This document shows, one piece after another, positions 25,646 to 33,816 of a stretch of DNA of 57,553 bases (within the stretch, counting starts at the first letter, position 1; each line of letters begins with the position of its first letter). A program made the position numbers and the translations under genes. The notes under the pieces are model-generated. The model saw only the letters and a list, made by a program, of their open reading frames with translations, was not told the DNA's origin and made no database searches. Source of the stretch: Bradyrhizobium sp. (lineage in GTDB: Bacteria > Pseudomonadota > Alphaproteobacteria > Rhizobiales > Xanthobacteraceae); contig NZ_JACRAW010000020.1 in assembly GCF_016213215.1 (NCBI RefSeq), positions 1 to 57,553 on the forward strand. The letters run 5' to 3'.

Positions 25646-26796
25646 AAACGCTCGAAGCGGTGAAGCTCCTCCTCGATGCGCCGCTTCAGCTCGGGGCGCG
25701 CGCTCCGGCCCCCGCCTTTGCCGATCCAGCTCCACTTCTGCATCAGCAGGCGTCGGTGCGGGCGGTCGGCCTTCAGGTCGAGCGCCGCAACGATCTCGTC
25801 GCCGGCAAGCACCGGCAGCGCGAAATATCCCAAGACGCGCTTTTCTTTCGGCACATAGGCTTCGAAACGATGTTCGTAGTCGAAGAAAACGTGCGTTCGC
25901 TTGCGCTGGATGATCAGCGGATCGAAGGGCGAGAGGATGTGCACGCGCTCCGGCGCGCCGTCCAGCGCAGCTTCCAGCATCTCAGGCTCGGCCCAATGCT
26001 CGTGCCTGGCCCCTTCAAGCGCGACAGGCAGAAGTTCGCCACGACGCAGGCGCGATGCGATCGCGCGCGCAACCTTCGGCTTGCTCGGCGCATCGAGATG
26101 GCAGATCGAATCCAGGCTGACGATGCCTTGCGCACGAAGCGCGCGGTCGAGCAGATAATTCGCAACCTCGGTCGGTGACGCTGGCCTCGGCAGGCGGTCC
26201 CAGCCGAAATGCCGCTCCGTCAGCTCGTAGGTCTTCAGCATGCCTTGGCGTTCGCTGATCGTCGCCACGCCGTTGTAGAACGCAAGCTGCAGCGCCCGCT
26301 TCGACGGCTTGCGGCTCGCCCATAAATGCTGCTTATCGACCAGCACGTCGTCATCGATGTCGCGGATGGTCAACGCACCTTGCCGGAGCAGCCGCATCAC
26401 CTTGCGCGTCGCCGCCGGCGTCACCGATCCGAACCAGCGGCTCAGGTGGCGCTCGCGCCGGTGCTGGCGCATCGCCGGCAGGAAGAAGCGGAAATCCCTC
26501 GTCGGCACGTAGGAGAGCGCATGCGTCCAATACTCGAATACGCTCTTGTCGACGCTCTGGGCGTGGCGAAGATCGGCGCGGCGATAGTCGGGGATGCGGT
26601 TGTAGAGAATGTGGTGGTGGCAACGCTCGATGACGTTGATGGTGTCGATCTGGACGTAGCCGAGATGAGCTACGGCCTCGGTCACCGCCTGCGGGCCGCT
26701 GCCGAACGGGGAAGGCGTATCCAGCCGCTGGGCGCGCAGCCAGATGCGGCGGGCTTTGGCCGTGGTGAGGAGAACAGGTTTGGCTTCGCGTGACAT
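25630..26796 (-). CDS. ycaQ: YcaQ-type winged-helix DNA glycosylase
   Basis: A 388-residue protein of the winged-helix DNA glycosylase (HTH_42, AlkZ/YcaQ) family. In E. coli, YcaQ unhooks interstrand crosslinks. The catalytic Gln-x-Asp motif of the YcaQ branch is present as QID at residues 49-51 (the AlkZ branch has QxQ). Typical segments include HHHILYNRIPDYRRADL and the C-terminal SPFDPLIIQRKRTHVFFDYE with FEAYVPKEKRVLGYFALPVL. The start at 26796 is ATG. It overlaps the opposite-strand DUF2809 gene at the 3' end by 16 bases. Confidence 0.88.
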   Translation of the reverse strand: MSREAKPVLLTTAKARRIWLRAQRLDTPSPFGSGPQAVTEAVAHLGYVQIDTINVIERCHHHILYNRIPDYRRADLRHAQSVDKSVFEYWTHALSYVPTRDFRFFLPAMRQHRRERHLSRWFGSVTPAATRKVMRLLRQGALTIRDIDDDVLVDKQHLWASRKPSKRALQLAFYNGVATISERQGMLKTYELTERHFGWDRLPRPASPTEVANYLLDRALRAQGIVSLDSICHLDAPSKPKVARAIASRLRRGELLPVALEGARHEHWAEPEMLEAALDGAPERVHILSPFDPLIIQRKRTHVFFDYEHRFEAYVPKEKRVLGYFALPVLAGDEIVAALDLKADRPHRRLLMQKWSWIGKGGGRSARPELKRRIEEELHRFERFQLAD

Positions 26797-26845
26797 CGCG
26801 CGCGCAATGTAGCGGATTCGCTTGTGTCCGGTGGCAGCGCGGCGG

Positions 26846-27163
26846 TCAGCGTCCGCCTTTGGGCCGCTCGCCTAAGCTTCCCGTCGCCACCTCCGATTCG
26901 CACAGCGCCCTGCCACGCTCGGGCGCCTGGCAGCGATAGACGCTGCCGGTGAGCCGATCGACCAGCCATATGCTCTCTTCGTTGGGGCCGTCGACGCCGG
27001 TGAAGCGAGTCGTGAGCGAACTGATCAGGGTCGACAACAGGATGGCAGCCGCAATCAGCGCCGCACCGATGTAGATCGGCAGTGAAGTGCTGAAACCTGC
27101 TCCATCCGGCGTGCCGGAGCGATACCCCTGATACTCACTCTGCCTTCGCACGGGACGGAACAC
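26846..27163 (-). CDS. Small single-pass membrane protein, hypothetical
   Basis: A 105-residue protein with one transmembrane helix at about 28-50 (LPIYIGAALIAAAILLSTLI). The C-terminal part carries SIWLVDRLTGSVYRCQ and two cysteines. GTG start at 27163 with GAAGAG just upstream. It has the look of small rhizobial inner-membrane proteins, but I do not recognise a family. It is upstream of ycaQ on the same strand, 49 bases away. Confidence 0.55.
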   Translation of the reverse strand: MFRPVRRQSEYQGYRSGTPDGAGFSTSLPIYIGAALIAAAILLSTLISSLTTRFTGVDGPNEESIWLVDRLTGSVYRCQAPERGRALCESEVATGSLGERPKGGR

Positions 27164-27345
27164 GGCACTCTTCGCTTGCGCCGGGTCATTGGGGCGCGGA
27201 CAACGTTCCTATTGGCCCATCTGGCCCGTTTGTTGTTCTCACCTCGGCGCCGCGGCGACAGCATTGCGGCCACAAGGAAGAGCAGCAACGGGAGGAATGG
27301 CCTTTCGAGCCGCCTTTCCGATAACAAGTCCCGCCCAAGTCTGAA

Positions 27346-27388
27346 CGTGACGCAGGTCACACTCCCACCTTCCGTGACGTGCGTCACA
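27346..27388 (+). promoter_or_regulatory. Two CRP-like palindromes upstream of ompA-like gene
   Basis: CGTGA-N6-TCACA occurs twice, at 27346-27361 and 27373-27388, each matching 9 of 10 bases of TGTGA-N6-TCACA. Both also share the tighter palindrome GTGAC-N4-GTCAC. The centres are 27 bases apart, and the ATG at 27462 lies about 81 bases after the second centre. This suggests control by a CRP/FNR-family regulator. Confidence 0.5.
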
Positions 27389-27461
27389 TCGGAGTGTTTG
27401 AACCATGCCTATGATGGCAACATCAAAAGATCATCAGGCGCGTAACAGCGAGGATACGACA

Positions 27462-28103
27462 ATGACCCGGTCTCATCATTTCTTCGGATTGAAAGCCATC
27501 ACGCTTACGGCCGCGCTGTCGATGACGGCAGGTTTGGCACTGGCCGGCGACAGCAACGTGTCGACAGGTCAGATCCTCGACGCTTTGAAACCGAAGCCGG
27601 TCACCCGCGGCCTGTCCGCGGGCCCGCAGGTCGACCCTTCCGTGAAAGCCAAGGAAACGAGCTTCCTGAACACCGTGCGCAATCGCCAGACCCGCTCGCT
27701 CTCGCTGGGTGAGCGCGAGCAGATTGCCGAGCTCGCGGCGAGCAAGCCGAAAATCGACCTGGAAATCCAGTTCGACTACAACTCGGCTGAGATCAGCAAG
27801 ACGTCGGTGCCGTCGGTGCAGGCGCTCGGCAAGGCGCTGTCCGACCCGAGCCTGAAGGGCTCGACCTTCGTGGTCGCCGGCCATACCGACGCGATCGGCA
27901 GCGATGGCTTCAACCAGGATCTGTCTGCGCGGCGCGCCGACACCATCAAGCGCTACCTCGTCGAGAAGTACGGGCTCAACGGCAGCGACCTCGTCACGGT
28001 CGGTTACGGCAAGGCCAAGCTGAAGGACGCCGCCAACCCGACCGCCCCGGTCAACCGCCGCGTCCAGGTGGTCAACATGGACACCAAGACCGCGTCGCAG
28101 TAA
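27462..28103 (+). CDS. OmpA-like peptidoglycan-associated protein (1)
   Basis: A 213-residue exported protein. A Sec signal peptide (GLKAITLTAALSMTAGLALA) covers residues 1-28. The C-terminal OmpA domain (about 110-205) has QFDYNSAEIS, VVAGHTDAIGSDGFNQDLSA and a VGYGKAKLKDA...NRRVQVVN end, typical of peptidoglycan binding. The N-terminal domain begins VSTGQILDALKPKPVTRGL. A paralogue is at 53982-54620, with the same N-terminal pattern (SQILRALTPKSVTRNL). The ATG at 27462 is preferred to 27405, which has no signal sequence. The gene is monocistronic, followed by a terminator. Confidence 0.9.
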   Translation: MTRSHHFFGLKAITLTAALSMTAGLALAGDSNVSTGQILDALKPKPVTRGLSAGPQVDPSVKAKETSFLNTVRNRQTRSLSLGEREQIAELAASKPKIDLEIQFDYNSAEISKTSVPSVQALGKALSDPSLKGSTFVVAGHTDAIGSDGFNQDLSARRADTIKRYLVEKYGLNGSDLVTVGYGKAKLKDAANPTAPVNRRVQVVNMDTKTASQ

Positions 28104-28160
28104 TCGCGAGGCGGGAGCGCTCCGCCGGACGGCACAAGACGAGATCGTTCGAAACGATCG

Positions 28161-28186
28161 AGGGCGCGGCGAGCTTGCCGCGCCCT
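28161..28186. terminator. Shared bidirectional terminator
   Basis: A perfect 10-bp stem (AGGGCGCGGC at 28161-28170, GCCGCGCCCT at 28177-28186) with loop GAGCTT lies between the converging ompA-like and glycosyltransferase genes. A smaller palindrome (GATCGTTCGAAACGATC at 28142-28158) precedes it. Confidence 0.7.
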
Positions 28187-28188
28187 TG

Positions 28189-29511
28189 TCAGATCCAGCT
28201 CCTGAACAGCATCAGGCGACCAAACGTCTCCATGGACGTGCCGACGAAAGCGGCCGAGATCGGCAGCATGGCGATAAAGCCAACCGCGGCGACCGCGACG
28301 AAAGCCCAAACCAGCCAGCGAGGCAGATCGCCTCGGGTCAAAGCGTAGACCAGCGCCAGCGAAGTCATCGTAGCCGACGGCAGATAGTAGTAGAGGAAGG
28401 CCAAGGCCCGCGGCGACAGCGCCCAGGCGATGTACGGCCCGAAATAGAACGCCAGAATCAGGAAGACGTCCGCGCGCCGCGTGACGATGAAGTCGCGCAG
28501 GCAAATTGCGAGCGCGACGAGCGCCGGCCACAGCACCAGCGGATTGCCGAGGAAGACGATGGCGGCCATCTTGTCTTCACCAAGCTTGTCGAACAGAAAC
28601 CAGACCGGGCGCACCAGGAACGGCCAGGACGGCCACGCGCTCATGTAGGTGTGACTGGCGATGGCGGTCGTGGTGTTGTCGGCGAAGATCCGTCGCTGAG
28701 CCTCGATCAGGTCCGTCACCGACAGGCCGTAGAGCGGGAAGAAAGTCCAAAGGTAGGAAGCCACCGGCAGCAGCAGGAAGCAGGCGACGAAATGCCGAGA
28801 CTGGAATTCCGGCCAGAGGTCGGGCCGGTACCAGTCGCTCTCGCGAGCATCGGCGAACGCGGTGCGCCATCGTTGCAGCAGCCGGATCAGCGCGACGATG
28901 GCGATGCAAGTGGCAAGCGGAAACAATCCGCTCCACTTGCAGGCGGTGGCAAGGCCGAAGAAGAGCCCCGCAAGCGCAAACAACCGATGCGGCCGTTCTC
29001 GGTTAAAGCCGTGCAGGAAGGCCGCGGTGCCGAGCAGGCCGAGCGCGAGCGCAAAGATGTCCAGCATGGCAACGCGCGACTGCACGAAGACCATCTGGTT
29101 GAAGAAGGCGATCAGGGCGGCGGCGACCGCGTGGCCCTCCCTCGCGAACAGCGCGAGCCCGCACAGATAGACCGCCAGAATCGAAAACGCGCCGAACAGC
29201 GTCGCCGGATAGCGCCATCCCAGCGCGTTGTCGCCGAAGGAAGCGATCGACAGCGCCATCAGCTCTTTGGCCAGCGGCGGGTGCATCGGATTGAGCACGG
29301 GCTTCGTTATGGTGGGCGCGAGCATCTGTCGCGCCGCAGGCACGTAATGCACCTCGTCGAAGACGAACTTCTGCGGCGTGCTGATGCCGATCAGAAGCAG
29401 CAAGTGCGCGCACACGAAAATGACGACGGCGATCAGCGCGCTCCGACTCACGGAGATATCCGGGGTCGATCGCGATTTGCGCGCTGCTTTTGCGAATGAG
29501 TTGCGTGGCAA
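28189..29511 (-). CDS. GT39-like membrane glycosyltransferase
   Basis: A 440-residue polytopic inner-membrane protein similar to protein O-mannosyltransferase (GT39/ArnT-type) enzymes that use lipid-linked sugar donors. The conserved acidic segment after the first helix is FVFDEVHYVPAARQML, followed by HPPLAKELMALSI. About ten helices follow. No ATG is near the start, so TTG at 29511 is used; GTG at 29451 is an alternative. The acceptor could be a protein or lipid; context gives no clear hint. It converges with the OmpA gene and is divergent from the FecR gene. Confidence 0.8.
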   Translation of the reverse strand: MPRNSFAKAARKSRSTPDISVSRSALIAVVIFVCAHLLLLIGISTPQKFVFDEVHYVPAARQMLAPTITKPVLNPMHPPLAKELMALSIASFGDNALGWRYPATLFGAFSILAVYLCGLALFAREGHAVAAALIAFFNQMVFVQSRVAMLDIFALALGLLGTAAFLHGFNRERPHRLFALAGLFFGLATACKWSGLFPLATCIAIVALIRLLQRWRTAFADARESDWYRPDLWPEFQSRHFVACFLLLPVASYLWTFFPLYGLSVTDLIEAQRRIFADNTTTAIASHTYMSAWPSWPFLVRPVWFLFDKLGEDKMAAIVFLGNPLVLWPALVALAICLRDFIVTRRADVFLILAFYFGPYIAWALSPRALAFLYYYLPSATMTSLALVYALTRGDLPRWLVWAFVAVAAVGFIAMLPISAAFVGTSMETFGRLMLFRSWI

Positions 29512-29605
29512 ATCTGCTTCACTCGCCGAGAAAATTTTTCATCGCTCGCATTGAACGTATCCAATCTGCGCTGTCACTAACCAAGACGCATGCCGTTGTA
29601 CGCTT

Positions 29606-29621
29606 GTTGTAAAATTACAAC
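29606..29621. promoter_or_regulatory. AT-rich palindrome upstream of FecR-like gene
   Basis: GTTGTAA-AA-TTACAAC is a 16-base perfect palindrome, followed by a third half-site ATTACAAC. It lies 54 bases upstream of the FecR-like ATG and is much more AT-rich than its surroundings. It is a candidate operator for the FecR/barrel pair or the divergent glycosyltransferase gene; the regulator is unknown. Confidence 0.45.
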
Positions 29622-29674
29622 ATTACAACTGCGCACGATCGGGTACGATACAAGACACATCGATCGGTTAAGAA

Positions 29675-30388
29675 ATGAATTTGCGTCGCCTCTTTCTCTC
29701 TCTCCCTGCTTTGCTGCTGGCTATCGGGTGTTCGGTGGGCGCCGCGCACGCGCAGAAGCGCGTCGGCGAGGCCGTGGTGGTTCAAAAGCAAGTGCTGCGC
29801 GTGGCGGGATCCGCTGCCAACCAGATCAACGTCGGCGAAGCCATGATGCGCGATGACACGGTGCAGACCGGCATCGAGAGCGCCGCGCGCTTCGTCATGG
29901 CCGACTCGACCAACCTGTCGCTCGGTCCCAACGCGAGCCTCACGCTCGACAGCACAGTCTTCAATGACGACCATTCCTACCGCGATGTTGCTATTCGCAT
30001 GACGACCGGTGCATTCCGATTCGTCACCGGTCACTCGGAAAAGACCGCGTACAAGATCTCGACGCCATTGGCGACGATCGGCGTGCGCGGCACCATCCTC
30101 GACATCCTGACGGTCCGCAACAGTACCACGGTGGTGCTCCAGGAAGGCGGCTCGAAGGTCTGCGCGCCCGATGGACAATGCCTCGAGCTGATCAACCCCG
30201 GCGACACCGCGATCATCACCCTGGGCGACAACGGCAAGTTCAAGATCAAGAAGGCCAACATCCCGCCATGGACCTTCGCCAAGACCTGCGCGTCGACTGC
30301 CGGGCTTTGCTCGGTGAACAAATATGCGGATGACTCTCCGACTGTCACCCCCGATGTCCAAGACGGCGGCATGCTGTGCGGGCGCTGA
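29675..30388 (+). CDS. FecR-domain periplasmic protein
   Basis: A 237-residue exported protein with a signal peptide ending AAHAQ (residue 26). The FecR-like domain (about 30-160) shows MRDDTVQTGIESAARFVMAD, TLDSTVF, TGAFRFVTGHSEKTAYKIST and TIGVRGTILDI. FecR domains are beta-rich and in these families are often linked to envelope sensing or polymer binding. The C-terminal 60 residues contain four cysteines and a KIKKANIPPWTF motif. The stop is two bases before the ATG of the beta-barrel gene, so the two are an operon. It is unlike the FecR of iron uptake, as there is no sigma factor nearby. Confidence 0.85.
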   Translation: MNLRRLFLSLPALLLAIGCSVGAAHAQKRVGEAVVVQKQVLRVAGSAANQINVGEAMMRDDTVQTGIESAARFVMADSTNLSLGPNASLTLDSTVFNDDHSYRDVAIRMTTGAFRFVTGHSEKTAYKISTPLATIGVRGTILDILTVRNSTTVVLQEGGSKVCAPDGQCLELINPGDTAIITLGDNGKFKIKKANIPPWTFAKTCASTAGLCSVNKYADDSPTVTPDVQDGGMLCGR

Positions 30389-30390
30389 CC

Positions 30391-31554
30391 ATGGCAAGAT
30401 CGCTGCGCACTTTGATCGCATCGGCCGCGCTCGGCGCGGCCATCGTGCTTGGCGCATTGGTCGTGCACGGGGCTCCGGCCTCGGCCCAGGGGTTGTTACC
30501 AAGTCCAACACCTTCGCCAACTCCGGATACGTGCTACACCGGGTGTGAGGGACCCGGTCTGCTGCCAAGTCCAACGCCTTCGCCGACTCCGGCTACGTGC
30601 TACGGCACCGAGTGCCCGGTCACATTCGGTCCGGCGTATGCACCTCCTACAGACGGCGGTTCCAGCGGCGACTCGGTGCGTGATGTCGCCAACCAGCGCT
30701 TCAACCAGATGATCACGAACCGGGTGCTCGGCACCGTGTTGCTCGGGGTCAACGAGCAGGTCAACTGCGGCGACTGCATGAGCGCGTTCGGTTCGGTCGG
30801 ATCGTTCTCGGCGGGCATCCACGGCCGCAAGGAGATCACCAACAACCTGTCGCTGATCGCCGGCCTGGCCTACACCCACTACGGCGAGGGCAACTACAGC
30901 GTCACCAGCGCGCCGATCGGCGCGTTCGCGCTGCGCTATGACTTCACCGACTGGGGCTCCTCGCGACCGTTCTTCGACATCGGCACCATTCTGACGCCCT
31001 GGGAGAAGGTGCGGTATACCCGCAGCTACAATACGAACAGCGGCCCGGTGACGGTTGCAGGTTCGACCAACAGCTCGAATTACGCCGTCTATGGCCGCGC
31101 AGGCTGGATCACCCGGCTGTCGCCGCGCGACGAGGTCGCGGGTTCGGTCGAGTTCTGGCAATTGTGGCAGCGCGTCTCCGGTTACAGCGATCCGACGATC
31201 GCCTACAATCCGTTCGAGGCGACGTTCGCGACCGGCACCGATCGCACCAGTCTGGTGAAGATCGGCGGCCAATGGACCCATCTGTTCGGCCGTTCCGTCG
31301 AAGCCAACATCAACGGCGGATATGTGCACTCGTTTGGGTCCAATTCCGGCATCCTCGCCAACATCACCAGCATGAACGGCACCAACAGCGTGACGGCAAC
31401 CATGGGCGATCAGGGCTGGTTCGAATTGGGCGGCCGCCTCGGCTTCCGCGTGTCGGAGAGCTGGATTGTTGATCTCTTCGCCAACGGCACGGTGGGACCG
31501 CATCCTGTCGGCAATACCGTCCACGGCGGCATCGGCCTGCGAATCAAGTATTGA
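30391..31554 (+). CDS. Outer-membrane beta-barrel protein with duplicated Pro-rich linker
   Basis: A 387-residue exported protein. A signal peptide (residues 1-32, ending APASAQ) is followed by two 22-residue units GLLPSPTPSPTPDTCYTGC and GLLPSPTPSPTPATCYGTE, each with two cysteines. The rest (about 110-387) alternates strands and ends in IGLRIKY, a C-terminal aromatic typical of outer-membrane barrels (autotransporter-like). ATG at 30391 is two bases after the FecR stop; a GTG at 30376 overlaps that gene. The partnership suggests FecR protein and barrel act together in the envelope. Confidence 0.8.
   Translation: MARSLRTLIASAALGAAIVLGALVVHGAPASAQGLLPSPTPSPTPDTCYTGCEGPGLLPSPTPSPTPATCYGTECPVTFGPAYAPPTDGGSSGDSVRDVANQRFNQMITNRVLGTVLLGVNEQVNCGDCMSAFGSVGSFSAGIHGRKEITNNLSLIAGLAYTHYGEGNYSVTSAPIGAFALRYDFTDWGSSRPFFDIGTILTPWEKVRYTRSYNTNSGPVTVAGSTNSSNYAVYGRAGWITRLSPRDEVAGSVEFWQLWQRVSGYSDPTIAYNPFEATFATGTDRTSLVKIGGQWTHLFGRSVEANINGGYVHSFGSNSGILANITSMNGTNSVTATMGDQGWFELGGRLGFRVSESWIVDLFANGTVGPHPVGNTVHGGIGLRIKY
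30490..30621 (+). repeat. Two tandem 66-base units in the barrel gene
   Basis: Copies at 30490-30555 and 30556-30621 encode GLLPSPTPSPTP followed by a CY...C pair. The nucleotide match is about 80 percent by eye; changes are mostly silent. Confidence 0.8.
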
Positions 31555-31651
31555 CGCCGCTCCGCCGCATGAAGGCGGAGCTCCAATCTGCAGCCTCACG
31601 CATCCCGCTAGGGCCGCGCCTGGTCAAGAACGGCGCGGCATTCCGACGTCG

Positions 31652-32140
31652 CTACGCCGCGGACTTGCCCTCGTAGGCGCGCCGCAGCCCTTCGACGTCG
31701 AGCTTGACCATCTTCATCATGGCCTGGGCGGCGCGCTGTGCAGCGGCGCCATCGCTGCTGGAGAGATATTGCAGCAGCGCCCTCGGTACCACCTGCCAGG
31801 ACACGCCGTAACGGTCCTTCAGCCAGCCGCACTGCTCGGGCCGGCCGCCATTCGAAAGGAAGGCGTCCCACACCCGGTCGACCTCGGCCTGATCTTCACA
31901 GTCGATCTGCAGGGAAATGGCATGGGTGAATTCCATGCGCATGCCGCCGTTCAGCGCGATGAAGCGCTGACCGCCCATCGTGAACTCGACGACAAGCACC
32001 GAACCTGCCTTCCCCGATGGATTGTCGATGACGTTTTTCTGGATCTTCGCGATCCGGGAGTCGGGCAGAAGCGAGACATAGAAGTTCGCAGCCTCCTCAG
32101 CCGAACCGTCGAACCACAGACAGGGGGTGATCTTGGACAT
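31652..32140 (-). CDS. VOC-family (PhnB/DUF-like) protein
   Basis: A 162-residue VOC-fold protein of the PhnB / 3-demethylubiquinone methyltransferase-like group: MSKITPCLWFDGSAEEAANF, FVSLLPDSRI-like segment, FTMGGQRFIALNGG, TWDA-like VWDAFLSNGG and RYGVSWQVVP. The ATG at 32140 is preceded by AGGAG. Members are often of unknown function or bind small metabolites. It stands alone. An upstream in-frame extension to 32305 is not part of the family. Confidence 0.85.
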   Translation of the reverse strand: MSKITPCLWFDGSAEEAANFYVSLLPDSRIAKIQKNVIDNPSGKAGSVLVVEFTMGGQRFIALNGGMRMEFTHAISLQIDCEDQAEVDRVWDAFLSNGGRPEQCGWLKDRYGVSWQVVPRALLQYLSSSDGAAAQRAAQAMMKMVKLDVEGLRRAYEGKSAA

Positions 32141-32242
32141 GGACGAAGCTCCTTTCGTGGTGATCCGCTCGGAGGACGAACCAAGCGCCGGAGATCCGAC
32201 AAGGTCTGCTACTTTTTTGCGATTGAGATTCCTGCCCCGTCC

Positions 32243-32265
32243 ATGGCCGGGCTCGGCCCGGCCAT
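32243..32265. repeat. Short ATGGCCGGG palindrome
   Basis: ATGGCCGGG at 32243-32251 and CCCGGCCAT at 32257-32265, with a five-base loop. The GTCCATGGCCGGG...CCCGGCCAT type recurs in these genomes. The rest of the 231-base gap (32141-32371) shows no gene. Confidence 0.55.
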
Positions 32266-32371
32266 CAGTTTTCCCGGCGGAAGCAAACGCGTGGGGCCCG
32301 CACAAGGCTCGGCATGACGGACTCTCCCGCTGCTGCTTTCCCGCCGCGCCGCCGTCTTGCGCCGGACAAGA

Positions 32372-32887
32372 TCACTTGCTCTCGCCGGGATCCCGATGCA
32401 CGGGGTCGATCCACAGCACGGTCTCCGGCTTCTCGACCGGTTCGATGTCGAGGTTGATCGCAACCGCCTCGCCGTCGCTGCGCACCAGCACGCATTCCAG
32501 CACCTCGTCGCGGCTGGCATTGATCTCCTGATGCGGCACATAGGGCGGCACGAAAATGAAATCGCCGGGATTGGCTTCAGCCGTGAACTGCAGACGTTCG
32601 CCCCAGCGCATCCGTGTCTTTCCTTTCACCACATAGATGATGCTCTCGAGATGACCGTGATGATGCGCACCGGTCTTGGCGTCGGGTTTGATGGATACGG
32701 TGCCCGCCCACAATTTCTGGGCGCCGACGCGCGCGAAATTGATTGCCGCCTTGCGGTCCATGCCGGGGGTCGACGGCACGTTCGGATCAAGCTGGTTGCC
32801 GGGGATGACGCGTACGCCGTCGTGCTTCCAGCGATCGTTGTCATCATGTGCGTGATCGTGGCGCGAATGCTCGTGCTGATCCGTCAT
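32372..32887 (-). CDS. Cupin-domain protein with His-rich N-terminus
   Basis: A 171-residue protein. Residues 1-20 are rich in His and Asp (HEHSRHDHAHDDND) and may bind metal. The cupin barrel has motif 1 HHHGHLESIIYVVKGKTRMRWG near residue 75 and motif 2 GDFIFVPPYVPHQEIN near 107, both with metal-binding His. No enzyme is recognised. ATG at 32887. It is divergent from the csbD-like gene, with about 117 bases between. Confidence 0.85.
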   Translation of the reverse strand: MTDQHEHSRHDHAHDDNDRWKHDGVRVIPGNQLDPNVPSTPGMDRKAAINFARVGAQKLWAGTVSIKPDAKTGAHHHGHLESIIYVVKGKTRMRWGERLQFTAEANPGDFIFVPPYVPHQEINASRDEVLECVLVRSDGEAVAINLDIEPVEKPETVLWIDPVHRDPGESK

Positions 32888-33004
32888 TGTGTTCCCCGCG
32901 AATGTTTCCGCGCCAGAGTTAAGGATTGCAGTAGGCGCGGACCAGAGCCGCCCCGGAACTAATCGTGTGTTCCTAGCTTGTCTCTTGAAGAAGAGGAGAT
33001 TTTC

Positions 33005-33223
33005 ATGGGTAGCACGAAAGACAAGATCAAGGGCGTAACCAACGAGGCGATCGGCAAGGCCAAGCAGGGCATCGGCGAGGCTGCCGGTTCCGACCGCATG
33101 AAGGGCGAAGGCACCGTTCAGGAAATCAAGGGCAAGGGCCAGAAGACCATGGGCGAGGCCAAGGACACGGCCAAGGAAGCGATCGACAGTGCGGCTTCGG
33201 CGGCCAAGCGAGCCGCGGATTAG
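33005..33223 (+). CDS. CsbD-family stress protein
   Basis: A 72-residue small hydrophilic protein of the CsbD family: GSTKDKIKGVTNEAIGKAKQ, GEAAGSDRMKGEGTVQEIKG and KAKDTAKEAIDSAA pattern. Members are general stress proteins of unknown biochemistry. ATG at 33005 with GAGGAG 8 bases upstream. A strong terminator follows. Confidence 0.9.
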   Translation: MGSTKDKIKGVTNEAIGKAKQGIGEAAGSDRMKGEGTVQEIKGKGQKTMGEAKDTAKEAIDSAASAAKRAAD

Positions 33224-33248
33224 AACCGGCGAGTGACCGGAACAGGCA

Positions 33249-33280
33249 AAGACCGGCCAAGAGGCCGGTCTTCTTGTCTT
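33249..33280 (+). terminator. Terminator after the csbD-like gene
   Basis: Perfect 10-bp stem (AAGACCGGCC at 33249-33258, GGCCGGTCTT at 33263-33272), loop AAGA, then CTTGTCTT. Confidence 0.8.
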
Positions 33281-33313
33281 GCAGAGAAGAAGAACGTCGC
33301 CGGAGCGAGGGGG

Positions 33314-33778
33314 TTATTTCACCGCCAGTAGCTCGACGTCGAACATCAGCGTGGCGTTCGGCGGGATGACGCCACCGGCGCCGCGCGCGCCGTAGCCGAG
33401 CGCGGGCGGAATGATCAGCGTACGCTTGCCGCCGACTTTCATGGTGGCAACACCTTCGTCCCACCCGGCGATCACCCTGCCCTTGCCGATCGGAAATTCG
33501 AACGGCTCGTTGCGGTCGAGGGAGCTGTCGAATTTCTTTCCTTTCTTGCCGTTCTCATAGAGCCAGCCGGTGTAGTGCATCACGCAAAGCTGGCCGGGCT
33601 TGGGCGAGGCGCCGGTGCCGGCGACACTGTCGATGATCTGCAGGCCTGAGGCTGTGGTCATGGTCTTTCCTGTGGTCTGGGCCGATGCCGTGGCGCTAAC
33701 GAGAACCGATGTCCCGGCGGTCACTGCAATCGCGAGCGCCGATATAATCGCGAGGATTGTACGCTGAAAACGCTGCAT
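33314..33778 (-). CDS. FKBP-type peptidyl-prolyl cis-trans isomerase, exported
   Basis: A 154-residue periplasmic isomerase. Residues 1-35 form a signal peptide (AIISALAIAVTAGTSVLVSA). The FKBP domain has VMHYTGWLYENG, FDSSLDRNEPFEFPIGKGRV, IAGWDEGVATMKVGGKRTLI and PPALGYGARG. It catalyses proline isomerisation in exported proteins. The ATG at 33778 is used; longer frames upstream run into the gamma-glutamyltransferase-like gene. The two are on the same strand with 38 bases between. Confidence 0.92.
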   Translation of the reverse strand: MQRFQRTILAIISALAIAVTAGTSVLVSATASAQTTGKTMTTASGLQIIDSVAGTGASPKPGQLCVMHYTGWLYENGKKGKKFDSSLDRNEPFEFPIGKGRVIAGWDEGVATMKVGGKRTLIIPPALGYGARGAGGVIPPNATLMFDVELLAVK

Positions 33779-33816
33779 GGGCTGATACCTTAATGTGGGG
33801 GGAATTGCCGCCTTGC

